DNA from: Larimichthys crocea
Taxonomy: Eukaryota; Chordata; Actinopteri; Sciaenidae
Assembly (NCBI RefSeq): GCF_000972845.2
Contig: NC_040016.1
Span: forward strand, 17,088,368 to 17,152,367
DNA length: 64,000 nucleotides
Direction of reading: 5' to 3'
In this document: positions 51,304 to 63,292 of the stretch, in pieces
Position numbering within the stretch: the stretch's first letter is position 1
Layout: every line of letters starts with the position of its first letter
Program-made: the position numbers and the translations under genes
Notes under the pieces: generated by a model
Databases searched by the model: none
The model's input: only the letters and a program-made list of their open reading frames with translations
Told to the model about the DNA's origin: nothing

Positions 51304-51959
51304 GTGAGAATGACCTTTTTTTCATTTTGAGAAATGCAAAAGCATTAGCATGGCTCAAGTGAATAATCTGCAGACATAAACACAGAATACATTTTATGTA
51401 AAAAAAAACAAAACAAAAAAAAACTACTGTATAATCAAGCCGAGTGCAGATTTTCTCTCCTTGAAGAAAATGAATACCTGAAATGTATTCTAAATGCTTA
51501 TTCTGAGCTTATTCTAAATGTGCATGTTTTTGCTTGTGTTTTTTCAAATTTCTTTAGTTTTCTCATCAGGTTTCACACTCAGGTCCTCTTGAATTTGATC
51601 AAAGCATCTTCACCTCCTGTATTTCTCTCTTGTTGTCCCCCTGCATTCAATTCTCATGTAAAACAACATATAATCACTTTCTCCCTGGAAGTCGGCCAGA
51701 TAAACAATACATAATAAACAGAATATAACACATTTGTTATGTATAAGCAAACTGAATGGCGGAAGATCACAATAACAGTAATTTGAAGTAGGAAGGGAAA
51801 CAGAGAGACAAAACAAGAGAGGAATAACTGAAACTTTCTCCTCCATACAAATTTAGTCTCAAATTTTGTTTCAAATTAAAAAGTTCATTTTAACAATTAA
51901 ATCTCAAATCTAGCTTCACTTTACTGTTTTGTAAAATCTTATTACCATGTTTTTATTAT
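51304..51959. other. non-coding stretch
   Basis: Intron-like sequence after the candidate donor, with an A-rich run at 51401-51423. No next exon recognised. Confidence 0.35.
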
Positions 51960-52080
51960 AAACCAACTCTTGTCTGTATGGTAAATATGAAGCTACGACC
52001 AGCTGGTTTAGAACCAAAATAGATATATCTAATTTGTTCAAGTTGTACAAAAAACAAAGGAAAACAATGAAATGAAAACA
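51960..52080 (+). repeat. dispersed repeat family R1 fragment (+)
   Basis: Carries 'gtctgtatggtaaatatga' and 'agctacgaccagctggttta', then a 'tttgttcaagttgtacaaaa' block in R1 order. Diverged. Confidence 0.45.
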
Positions 52081-52254
52081 TTATGTAAAGGATTATTTCT
52101 TGGTAGTACATTTCTGGAGACGCTTGTTGCCAGATGGTTGCACAAGACAGAAGTCACTTTTGTTGGCAAAGAAACAATCACATTCAGACACACAAACAAC
52201 ATATCACATTACATAACATTAATGTTCAGTGCTGTTAAGTAATTTTCTTACCAA

Positions 52255-52330
52255 CCTGTTTCTCCCTGTTTCCAGTCTTTGTGCTAAACATCTCCTGGCT
52301 GTAGCTTTATATTTACAATACAGTTATGAG
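52255..52330 (-). repeat. dispersed repeat family R1 fragment (-)
   Basis: Plus-strand text 'ctgtttctccctgtttccag', 'tctttgtgctaaac' and 'ctggctgtagctttatattt' is the reverse complement of the R1 core. Confidence 0.5.
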
Positions 52331-52897
52331 TGATTGATCTGATTGAACTTAATTTAGAGTTCATCTCTCCCTGGACATAATGTCTTCACCTGTCAAAAAT
52401 GTCAGCTTGGTCACTGGTCCAACATTTAGTTAACTAGTTACCCCTCTAGCATCAGTTTTGCATATGCAAAGAACATAGAATTCAAAATAAAACTGAGAAA
52501 AACATTTTTTTTTTTTATTTAAATCGGTAACAGTGTGGCTTAGGCACAAAAGTACTTGGTTATGTTTAGTCAGAGGTTCTGGTTTGGGTTTGAATATATT
52601 AAAGTGACATACATAACATGAATTATGTTACATACAAAACATTACAGACATAACGTAATATGTGCATGTAAAAAGCCAGTGTTGACACCAGTAGCGTACC
52701 ATCCACCACAATGGCCTTCATGTGCAGACTTTATCATTCTTAAACTTCATCACCTGACTTCAACAGCACATGAAAAGAATATGCTAGATGGTCACATCCA
52801 GGAATAATGCTAGAGGAGTACCTACAGTACAGCATCGTAGTTTGAAACATAGGGCCACTGACCAAACTGGTGCATTTGCTTTTGCAAGCAAAAAACC

Positions 52898-52981
52898 TGC
52901 TTACTGCTGCTAAAATCTAGTTTGTTGCAACCAAATTTGTGCTTACTGCTGCTAAAATCTAGTTTGTTGCAACCAAATTTG
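52898..52981 (+). repeat. perfect 42-bp tandem duplication
   Basis: Two identical 42-bp units start tgcttactgctgctaaaatc, at 52898-52939 and 52940-52981. The antisense open frame at 52822-53007 is only its repeated translation. Confidence 0.95.
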
Positions 52982-53567
52982 TGCTTTTGGCTGATATGTG
53001 TTTCCATAAAATCACTTTAAAAAGAACTTAAGACTCAGTGATTAACAGACTAATAAAGATAAACACCTCAGATGAGATTATCTTGTACAACAATCTGAAC
53101 CAGAGACAAATTCCTGGCACGCTTACTGGTCGTCTCTCAGATGTTGAGCTAAGTAGTGATCTATTATTGACATTGTGCTGCAACATGATTGTCATATTGA
53201 GTTATACACAGCTCTGTTATTCTGCATTATAAAGGACCAACAACAAACACAATACAAACAGGACAGCAGCTCTGACCTTGTTGATGCTCAGGAAGAGATA
53301 GTCTCATAGAGATATGTTTCATTAAATCATACTTCATGTGCACATATTTCTTGTTGCACCCTTGTTCTCATGTTTACACAACTGTCCTAGCCTGAAGAAA
53401 AGACGTCTGAAGTATATGTTTTGATATATTTAAGATGACAAATATATTTGTTCTAATATAAATGTCAGCATACCCGCATCTTCATGACATTTATTCATAA
53501 AGCCCAAAAGTTTTATGACAGATGATACAACAACACAAATGAGTGTGGTGGGTTAACCATCTATCAG

Positions 53568-53575
53568 TGACGTCA
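53568..53575. promoter_or_regulatory. palindromic CRE-type site (TGACGTCA)
   Basis: An exact eight-base CREB/ATF consensus palindrome. No promoter can be tied to it, so function is inferred from the word alone. A second copy at 53935-53942 lies inside an R2 repeat. Confidence 0.3.
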
Positions 53576-53636
53576 CAGTACTACAGGTATGACATTTAAA
53601 GGTATGTGTGGTATGGCGGGTAGGACACCGATAGAA

Positions 53637-53680
53637 ACACACACACACACACACACGCACACACACACACACACACACAC
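53637..53680 (+). repeat. (CA)n microsatellite
   Basis: About 22 CA units with one G substitution near 53657. Confidence 0.95.
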
Positions 53681-53849
53681 TTTGTTTACTGAGACAGGCC
53701 ATGCAAGTGGAGAAAAACTTTCACATTTTCATACCAGCAGAGAAAAATGAAAGCCAATGGCTGCCTTGAACCACAAGAATTACAATTACTACCTCACGAT
53801 TGGATGCCTCCACCAACCAGTCCAGACTTATATAAAACATGTAGTGAAA

Positions 53850-54130
53850 ACTTTGTACCAATTTAATAAAAGGTAATAAAAAAATTAGGAGGATCTATTG
53901 GTCATAGACAGTATAAATATGGAGGTTGTATCCGTGACGTCAACCACGGGCTTCTGAAAACCTGTTGTGAAGTTCAGATTGTGGTGGCTCTGGCCCTTCA
54001 CCATCTTGGTAGTCCTGCCTCTGCCACCTCCTGGCTAATCCAAAAATGGGCAAAGAAGTGGATCGTCGGAAGAGCTGACGGAGGCTGAATGACACCTAGG
54101 TGCTCAATCAAAGCAGCCATGTCAATTATA
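53850..54130 (-). repeat. dispersed repeat family R2, copy C (inverted)
   Basis: Plus-strand text 'cttggtagtcctgcctctg' and 'ccacctcctggctaatcc' is the reverse complement of the 'ggattagccaggagg...' block in copy B at 33075. Flanked by 'gtataaatatggaggttgta' and a gtgacgtca word. Confidence 0.65.
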
Positions 54131-54404
54131 GGAGGTTTCAACTTGCTAATTAGCAGAATAAGAATACCCATAACTATGTTTGCATTGGTATATAATCACC
54201 AGAAAATAAGAACTATTGTGTTTTTGTTACATTGGGAGTACACCGTGTTTCTAGAACGGACAAACTCTAGATAGAGCCTTTTCCTAGCTACCATCACTTC
54301 TCCTACACACTTGGAAGGTGAGCAGTATGCATTTGGTTGCTTCAGCCTCGAGATGTACACACTGTACAAGTTATCACTATACTGACGTGTCTGATTCAAG
54401 TTCA

Positions 54405-54500
54405 TTTATTTTTACTGAGGAGTACAGAGGACTGATAGAGAGCTTCATCACATGGTGCAACAACAATCACCTGAAGTTCAAGATCCGTAGCTCATGGTGG
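54405..54500 (+). pseudogene. LINE reverse-transcriptase fragment
   Basis: The frame at about 54417-54494 reads EEYRGLIESFITWCNNNHLK then FKIRSS. It resembles the 'YR.L...F..WC..N.L.LN..KTKE' segment of fish LINE reverse transcriptases. No catalytic core is preserved around it and the frame soon ends. The next 200 bp may be more of the same degraded element. Confidence 0.6.
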
Positions 54501-57500
54501 GATACTGCTGTGTCTATTAGTGTGTGAGCTCATTGAGAGACACAAGAAAACAGTCAAATTCTGCACTTTATGGCAGCTGCAGTGTTCCTTGACCTCCGCC
54601 TCACCAAGCAAAGACCATGCTACATCCAGCATTGGCACTGCACATAAATCATGAGGGGCAGATTTGTCTAATATGAACCTGCACACTGTTATTTTCACCC
54701 TTTAAATAATTCACTACTACATTTGTGTTCATAAGAATAAACGTGCAACTTGTTCTTCTTCATGTTTTACATGTGTTGCATGTGATCATCACTCTGTCTC
54801 TCACACACACACAGAAACAAACAAGCACATGACACACAGGATGGAAATCTACCACTTCCAACACACAGGCATCTGTTGTGTGATGATGACATCTTTCTCA
54901 CACATCCTCATCTGTCACCTTCACTCTTACCACACGAGCATAAAATAAACGGGCACAAAAAAACAAAAGGAAGAATAAGTGAACAACAGATCAAGTCGGC
55001 CATCTTTTGACCAAGGACTCTGCTTCCACATTCAAAATGGTGAATATTGATTCGGTCGTTCGTGTCTGCATCTTTCTTTTCCAGTTCGTGTCAGCGATGA
55101 CTAACCCTCCTCCCCTTGTCAGTGTGGTTGCAGCTTACAGTATGTGAGTGAGATGGGATAAATCAGTCTCACGACATGACACTTTATAAGGCAGTAGGTT
55201 AGAGGTGGTGATATTTTCAAGCCTTTGGTGATGAGCAATTCCTGTAGATTTTCATTTTTGTGTCTCACCATTGCATTACAGGTAAAATTTGGATTTGAAT
55301 GCGTTTTGGAAGAAAAGATGAAGAGCAGAAGAAAAGAGAAAAAAGAGGTGTAGTCACCAGTTTCTCTTCTGTCTTGACTTTGAAGTGTTAGTTTCTTTTG
55401 GGGCAAAATTACAATCGGCTTGACTCTGCCCCTGATTAGCTTGCACTTGTTGCCTTTGCTGAAATAAAGGGTAAGCCAACTAGAGGCAACAAAGAGACAT
55501 TTTGTTTACTTAAAACTGTCTGGGTTCTTTTACTTCAACTTTGGGAAAGTGCTGCATTTTTATTTTTGTGTTAATCCAACATTTACTTTCCTTTGAGTCA
55601 TGGTTTGATTGCTGTGAACTGACCCATGAAAAGCAAAATGTACCACACATTACTCTTTAAAGTAAAATTGATTTATTTAGGAAAACTAAGTTGTATGCAG
55701 TTAGTTCCTCACTAATGTATGGCTATGAATCAAACCAAGTAATTGAGAGAGGAGAGACAGACTGACTGCTCAGACACCCATACTATCCATATTGATGAGT
55801 CATACCAACTCAGGTGGCATCAATCACTCCAGTCAGTCACAATGAGCCAGATCCCAGCAACCAAACCACCAAGAAGTTGGTTATGAGGCCTAGAGCCTGT
55901 CACAATAGCACAAATTCAGGGTGAAATATCTTTCATAGTCTTTAGTCACTAAATACTCCACTTTGTTGTTTTTGAAAACAATGCTGATGAGAGCAAAAAA
56001 GCGTAATATTGAATCGCCACACATATCAAATCAGCATTGCGAGTATCGTGATCAAATCTAGTGAATTTTCAAAATTGGAAAGTTTTAATAAGACTTATCG
56101 AAGTTTATGTGAATAAACGGGAATAAACCGTGAATTTACTAAATTAAAGGTTGAGAAAACTTAAATAAAGTTGGTGGAAAATATAAGTTAACATAACATG
56201 TTAACATATTTAAGTTAACATAATCTTGACCAAAACAACCAGATTTCATGCAAGTGCACTTGAATATCAATACTATTCCTCTATCACATGCACATAACAC
56301 ACTGCTTACTGCAGAACTATTGGAGGGACTACATAAAGTGAACTTGAAGTTTTAATATTATGGGGTAAATAAATTTGATGTATGGTATTAATATTTAACT
56401 TTCAAACAGCACATGAAAATGTATTTATACAGTAGATAGCTATCTGATAAGTTATATCCTCAATAAGCTATAGCTAGCATCATTTCATTGACCATGTATG
56501 AGGCTTCCATATCATGATGCTAGTTTACACCCAATTACTAAATTAACCCTAATTTCCAGTTAATTCCCATAAATTTCTATAGGAATTATGGAAATTTACC
56601 AGAACCCCCCCTCCCTTTGCAACCCTAATCAAATCAGAAGATAAGTATATTGTTCCAGCCCCACCGGGAATCACAACAATGAAAATGAACCAAAAGAATG
56701 AGCTGAAAGATGATAAAGCTCATGAATGTCTCCGGTAATCTTTCACTTGGGGTTCTTAATCTTATACAAAACAAAGGATGCAAATGTAAACCTCAGCCTC
56801 CTGGCACTGGCAAAACACACCCAGAGAAGGTGATACAAGTAACAACTTCAAATATTTCCAAAGGAAGTGAGCAAAGCAAAAAAAAAGTGATTTATGAATG
56901 TATATTGTAGAAGGCAGGGTTGATGGACAGCATCATTTCTTGTAGTTCTAACTTAATATGAACTGATCGTGTCTGTCTCTTTCAATCTCTGATTCAAACA
57001 CAGATGTCTAAAAACATTATACACAAACACCCCATCAAAACCCAAACACGCTCATGAGTGACAAGACAAGTGGGCAGTGTCTTGAGTGCTGCTGGAGACA
57101 GTGTGAAGCCTCCTTATTTGACCGGTTAATAAATTGGCAGAGTATCAACAATACATCCAAGGCATCTGTTTCTCAATGAGGAGGGCTCATCCCTACTTCA
57201 TCCCGCTCTGTTTTTTTTTTCTCCTTTCTATTTATTCATCATCACTTTTTCACAATCTTGTTTTTCTCCTGGAAGAGCAGCATGTTTCTAATTACCTCAG
57301 GGCTATTCATTACACATGACACCCTCCACATTGCACTGCGGAGATATTCGGAGTGCAAAAGAAAATAGGTTTTGCCTTCACACTGTGTTCTTCTGTACTG
57401 ATGAAAAGGGAGATAGAGGGGAGGAAAGCTTTTATCTTTTGACAAAATGCTACGCCGGGGCATGAATATCTGCTTTTATTGTCAGACTATCTTCCGTGTG

Positions 57501-58009
57501 AAGAATCTGTTAAAGGGAGTTGGTCTTGCTTGAGAGAGCACAGCAAGAAAGTTTGATCTGCAGCAGTGAATCACCTGGAGGAGGCATTAACGACACAAGT
57601 GACGTGAGATAAATTAATTACGCCGCAAAAAAGGATCAAACTCACAGGTTGCATAACGTCTACACCACCACTGCACAACTGCTCTGCATTTCGATCTCCG
57701 TACAGTGGAGGACCATTTTACAAAACTCCCAACGTTCTCGACGAGTAATACTTTGTGGAAATAGTTGTGGCAATCAGACAGCCAGCTGCCTGCTTTGCTT
57801 CCAGCCAGAAATTAAATATACATATTCAATCAGCCCCCAATGGCGTGCAATATTTACCTCCTGCTAGTTAAGGCATAGCCAATACAGCTGTCGACAAGGG
57901 TAATATTGCAATTACACAATCACCCGCATGACGTGATTGCTTTGTCCTGGCTGTTCTGCGAGAGTTTTAATCTTTGTTGGTTCTGGATGAAGCAGAGCTG
58001 TACCAGAAA
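54501..58009. other. non-coding stretch; possible conserved element 57440-57900
   Basis: AT-rich sequence to about 57100. The 57440-57900 part is repeat-free with mixed composition and no coding signal. A C-run lies near 56605-56613. No gene recognised. Confidence 0.35.
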
Positions 58010-58110
58010 GTATTTTCAAACAGCTGAGCATCCGCCCCATGTACGAAGGAAGGCTCAGGGTTCGAATCCAACCTGTGGCCATTTGCTGCATGTCATTCCC
58101 CAAGTCTCAA
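58010..58110 (+). repeat. tRNA-type SINE fragment
   Basis: Blocks 'gagcatccgccccatgtac', 'ggctcagggttcgaatcc' (B-box-like) and 'tgtggccatttgctgcatgt' occur in the order of the SINE at 20177. The head is truncated. Confidence 0.65.
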
Positions 58111-58284
58111 TATATTTACAGCACAGTTTAGTTTATTAAAACCCACAGAAAGACAGGAAAGAGGTTCAGCAGTGAACACTTTTGAATGTTTTAAAGGTCA
58201 AAGGATGCAAGAGGGATTTGAATAGAAAGTCTTAGTTTCAGAGACCCACTAGTGTGGCTGTAGACTCTATTTTTGGAAACCGTT

Positions 58285-58615
58285 ACTAACATGCTCAAAA
58301 AAGAGAAGAAGATGCTGATCTTAGCATGGTACTATGTTAACCTTTGCTAATTAGCACAGAACAACAGGGGCTCATAAGAATGTCACTGATCTGTTGGTGG
58401 CACTGGAGGAAAGTTAATCAGATTTTTTCTATTGAAATGTTACAAAATTTGAGATATTTCACATTACGAATTAAAACATTGACCTTCTGATGGGGCTAAG
58501 GTCATTTATCCTCTGGAGAATATAAATATCTGCACAAATTACCAACCCGCCCAATAGCTGTTTTTCAGTCTGGACCAACGTAGTGGACTGACACCCGTAA
58601 AACCATACCACTATG
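58285..58615 (+). repeat. dispersed repeat family R3 (+ copy)
   Basis: Contains 'taacatgctcaaaaaagag', 'tgttaacctttgctaattag', 'cttctgatggggctaagg', 'gcccaatagctg' and 'tcagtctggaccaacgtagt'. The order matches a common fish repeat and the inverted copy at 32550-32875. Confidence 0.65.
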
Positions 58616-60039
58616 GCATAAAACTGATCCTGGCACTAGCCTCTTTTTCAGGTTCACCTCTAATGGAATTACAAACAAATCTGCAACATCTGGTGCTCAC
58701 AGCAGGTTAAGAATTATTGTTAAACACTATTTGCCCAGATGCATTGTAAGCCAATTAAGCTTGGGCTCAACGACTGTCCCAGGCCGCTAATGATCATTTT
58801 TAATATGTGATTGTTTGTGTTATTGTTTCCTCTAACTTTCATTTAAAGAAATTTCTAACAGTGGAAGCATAATTATGAGAAACCTGACAAAGAATAACTG
58901 TTATTTATTAATTATTTGCCAACACTGAATGGACCAGATGGTGACTTGGTGATGAAAATGAATGAAAAACCCAAGAAATATTTTTTCTTTTCGAACTATT
59001 CCAGCTGGAAAATCTTCCTTTCAGCACCTAGCAGGGATTTTAAAAAGCTGCCGGCAATGCACCATCCATGTATCATCTCCGGGCGCATTGTTTGGTGGTT
59101 TATTTTTCTTGCTTCCTGGCAAAATGTAAGTGACATGACATTTAGATATTTGCAGCTACAAACAAGTTTGATGGCAGAAAGGTTTAAAATTATGTAACAA
59201 TAATAGTAAATATCAGATTTATGAGGTGTTAGTCAGAGCTGCCAGTTTTTCCACTATTAGTGCATAATGCAGTGCAAGCACAAGACATGTGGTGATTTGC
59301 GACTGTCACTTTTCTTTTTCTGGAATAGAAATACACTTGTTCCCTTATTATACCATCACGGTTTCTTTTTGCTCTCTCCACCTACACATGCAACCCCCCA
59401 GCTGAAAAGAACATGCTTGGTTCAGCAGTGAAGGTGTGATCTCGGTGCTCCTGTTTCTCAGCTGTTCGATCTCTCCAAGACAGGTTGGGGAAAATGTTCT
59501 GCACGGCCACAAAAGTATCAACTGGGCATTCTTGTGTTCACCTTGAAGCTCATGCAGCGGATAAAAACATGGCAACATTTTTAACTTCAGGCAAAAAGCT
59601 ACATGCTTTTTTTCTTAACGATTGTAATTAAGGTCTGTAAAATGTTTTAGTAGTGTATCTTTCCTGGCAAAACCATCTTCGAAAGGGGAACATTTACTAT
59701 TTCAGGGGAAATAAACCAGTGGTTCACCTTAATTCAATAACTCAAGCCCATAACAGTATAATCTGATTAAATTATTTATCCCTCCAATGCAAAAGCATAG
59801 CAGTAGGTTTATAATACAGCTGAGTGCTCTGGGTTTAAAAATCTGTGTTCCTGCTGGAGAGTTTCATGGGGCCGAGTATACAGGGAGTGGAGAGGTGCCC
59901 ATTGAAAAATGCCCGGAGTCCAGAATTTTGTGCTTTCTTTTACCTTTTCCATTTTTATTTCTTACTGAGGAGCACATAAACATGGCATCTCAAAAATAGT
60001 TAGCTCTGGGAGAAGAGGAGTTAGAATTAAATATGAAGT
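58616..60039. other. non-coding stretch
   Basis: Unique-looking sequence. The open frame at 58916-59197 has no family signal. Confidence 0.4.
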
Positions 60040-60110
60040 TGCAGCCAAGAGATGGTTAGCTCAGCTCAGCATAAAGACTGGAATCAGGTAGACTTAAAAA
60101 CAGCCCATGA
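60040..60110 (+). repeat. dispersed repeat family R1 fragment (+)
   Basis: Carries 'gatggttagctcagctcagc' and 'ataaagactggaatcaggta', the R1 core. Confidence 0.55.
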
Positions 60111-60349
60111 GTGCAAAGCCATATATATCCAAGCTGACATTTAATTTCAGGTGTTTTCTTCACCTCAGCTTACTGTAACTGAAATTACTTCACAAAATTT
60201 TATGTTAGCTCAGAGAGACAGGTCGTTCTTTCACAATAATCTAGACAGATAAATTGGCTGGGCTCTAGTCTGCTAGATCCCTAGCTGACATGCATCAGCC
60301 ACCTCTGAGACGTGCACCGGCGAACAGTAAACACACTCAAGCTCAGACC

Positions 60350-60640
60350 AGAGGGCCACGTGTGGGAGAAGCTGGAGGAGTGATACTCAAGAGGGCCCAG
60401 AGGGAGGGAGGCTGACAGAGCAAAGAGGGAGTGAAGAAACATGAGAGGTGAGGCAGAAAATGAAGAATCAAAAGATAGAGGCGGGGAGGAAGGCAGAAGT
60501 TTGGGGATGTAAAGGATGAAAAGGTGCCGGATTTAAGGGAGATGGAGGACGTCTGAGTGACTTGATTTATTTTAGTACAATGGAAGAGATGAGAGGAGGG
60601 AAAGAGAGTAAAGCATTGAAAAGAGGGAAAGAGAAATAAA
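60350..60640 (+). repeat. polypurine-rich tract
   Basis: About 290 bp dominated by G and A (words such as gaggagtg, gagggaggg, gagaggagggaaag). The long minus-strand open frame at 60343-60792 is Ser/Phe/Leu/Pro-rich because it reads the complementary pyrimidine strand, and is not a gene. Confidence 0.8.
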
Positions 60641-62739
60641 GTGCGTGCGGCACAAAGATCTATAGCGACAGATAGAACGAACAGTAGGAGCTCAATTATC
60701 CACATTTCCTGCTGCTTCTCTCTCCGCCTGTGATTGGACAGCATGAATATATCACTTCTCGCAACAAAATAATTTGTGTTTGTTTGGGGCAATCATTTCA
60801 AACAAAGTTTAAGTTTGTATCATTATTTCACACAAAATTCCAAGCTGTTAGTGCATTGCAAACATTTGATTTGAGCGCTGTCAAAACACACAGCGCGAGC
60901 AACGCGAGAAATTAGATGTTTTAGAAAGGATTGTTCACAAACTTCCTGGGAGAAATTACGTTATTATGTGCTAATAATAACATTAATTTAGCACTCTTTC
61001 TCAATTGCTTGCATTTGGCTCTCTTGCTTGATTTTCCTTCTGTCTCTGCAAAGCCAGAGCAAACAAGACGCTCACACGTACGCAAAAACACTGAAGTTAC
61101 GTTGAAAATGGCAATGGAGAGATCTAATGCATCTAAGGCTGACGGGGGGCCAGATCAATAAAGCTTTTGGATATTTTAAGAAAATGACTGAGGAGGCACG
61201 CAGACAGCCCAGAGCTGTGCCGAGCTTCAGCGCTGTGTGTATTTAGAGAGCTATTCCTGAGGGGAAGGCAAAGAGCAGCAAAGCTCAAACAGAGCCACAG
61301 AGTCATTATTTTTAGTCCTGTTTGCTGTGGGCTCGTTCAAAACGCCCTCTCTCCTCCCCAGGAATAAAGAGCAGCAGTGTGAGAAGACAAATGGAACAAA
61401 CCCTGAGGAGAGTGCGCACATCAATATAAAATCAGATACAACCATAATTATAATCACTCAGTCTCATTTTTCTACAGTTGTGCAAAGTCATTATGGTGCT
61501 AGGTGTATACTGGAAGATGTCAGAAGCTGAAAATCACGTGGCTCAGTTTAGCATGGCATACATCCGAGTAAATATTTTCAAACTGCATTATACTGGACTT
61601 TGGCTCTTTGTGCTGCTGGACTTTTACAGGTCATCTGAGAGGAGGTAAGGTCTGACACTGTGGCACTGTGGGATTTCAGGGCTGAAAATGCTCCTTTATC
61701 ATAGCTGATCCGCTCTACCCTGCAGGTGTTTGTGTGTGTGTGTCTGAATACACCAAAATGAATCTGAACGTTTGTATGAGGATGCCGTGCGTGTGTGCAC
61801 GCCTGTATATGTCCTTGTACACGCACGCGTGTGCCACTGAGACACCAAAGACAGGAACTCATTCTGGTAGTGCTAATACAGAACAAAGCAAAGCCAGAGA
61901 TGACATCTATGATCTATCACACTCAGCCACCTGCTTCCCAAAAAGAAGGCCATTTAAATGCCATATCTGCTCTAGTGCACCACCATCCGCCAACCATAAA
62001 AAAAAAAAAAAAAGAACATGAGAATACCGCAGAATATATCAAATACTCCCCATTTATATATAAAAATGTACATACAGTATGCTCACACACAAGGGAAGAA
62101 CTCATTCTGAATCCTGACAACTCTTCAAAAAAAGAAAAAGCATATATAACCTAATTCTTAGTTCAAAGTAACCCTCATGGAGCCAAATGATGCATGTGCA
62201 GCTGTCATGTGTTATAGAAATGGTCGAGGATAACTTCAGAGGTCACGCAGGCTGCGCACGCCGAGAACCAAAAGCCCATTGGTCACACAGCAAAAGAGGT
62301 CTGACAAAATCTGACCAACTGTCTGTGTTTGGTTGGCTCACTGTGTGAGCCGGGCTGCACTGGTGTAATTAATGTGCTGTGCCGCTTTGTGCCAACAGGA
62401 AATGATGCAAGAAAGGCGCAGATGAACAGTTACAAACAGAGCTGCAGCTACAGTAATGACCACCAGTTTTTGTGGGTTGTTTGTTGCCTCGGCCAAAAGT
62501 TGTTGATGTTTCTCAGGTTCCGTTAGGTCCAAAAACATCTGTTAGATTTCAATGAAAGGTGGCAAAAAATGCACATCCAGGTGTAGGTGCACAATTATTT
62601 TAAATTCTTTTTTTTTTTTACATATTCAACCACTTCTTCGTGAATTCCTGCATAAATCTGGCACATCTGATAAAGTACTCTCACTAATTAACACTTATAT
62701 TGCATCTCTGTATACTGTTTTTTTTTTTTATCCGTATAA
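60641..62739. other. non-coding stretch
   Basis: The part 61060-61420 is moderately GC-rich with no splice pair. Short GT and GTGT-rich runs lie near 61728-61742, and a poly-A run at 61999-62013. No gene recognised. Confidence 0.35.
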
Positions 62740-62860
62740 AAATGAAAATGAACTAACTAGCTTCACCTTTATTTTTAACCGTACACAGGAGAGTGGTATC
62801 AATCTTCTGAACTAACTCTCTGCAAGAATATTAGCACTTTTCCCAAAAAGATTGTTGCTT
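62740..62860 (-). repeat. dispersed repeat family R1 fragment (-)
   Basis: Plus-strand text 'gaactaactctctgcaagaa' and 'tattagcacttttccca' with 'gagagtggtatcaatcttct' is the reverse complement of the R1 left end. Confidence 0.5.
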
Positions 62861-62999
62861 TAAAATAAATGTGCAGGACTGTGCAGCCTCTTCTGAGTTA
62901 TATCAATGACTCATCAACAGTATATTCAAAAACTGAGCAATTTTTGCAGGTATGTTGAATGTCAGTATACATGATTACTATCATGGTTCATTCTCCTTG

Positions 63000-63292
63000 T
63001 GTCTTGTGTTACTTTACTTCCTGCCTTTGTGTTTCCCATCTATTCTATCTGTTCCAGTCTGATTGGTTTCACCTGCCCCTCATTAGTTTCACCCATGTCT
63101 TGTTGACCTGTCTAGTCCCTGCACTCTTATGACCTGCGTTCTTCTGTCTTGTGTTCTGTTCTGTGGATTGTTGGACTTACCTGGACTTCCCAGCCACCTT
63201 GTTTTCCTCCCTGCTGTGAGTTAAAGTCACCTTTTTGTTCATTGCTCTTCAAGTCTGAATTTGGGTTCACCTCCTGACTTAAACATGACAAT
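63000..63292 (+). repeat. dispersed repeat family R5 (copy 2)
   Basis: CT/T-rich text with 'tgattggtttcacctgcccc', 'cattagtttcacccatgt', 'gacctgtctagtccctgcac', 'ctgtgagttaaagtcac' and ending 'cttaaacatgaca'. The block order is that of a fish repeat ending '...gggtcc...ccgtgaca' as I recall it. Confidence 0.5.

Noticed and set aside
51003..51307. three overlapping plus frames across the CT repeat
   Set aside because: Their N-terminal halves are translated CT repeat; only the spliced segment 51168-51303 in one frame has protein character.
52822..53007. minus frame with repeated KHKFGCNKLDFSSS
   Set aside because: It is the translation of the perfect 42-bp tandem duplication.
60343..60792. 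149-codon minus-strand open frame
   Set aside because: It reads the pyrimidine strand of a GA-rich tract, giving Ser/Phe/Leu/Pro-rich low-complexity protein with no family signal.
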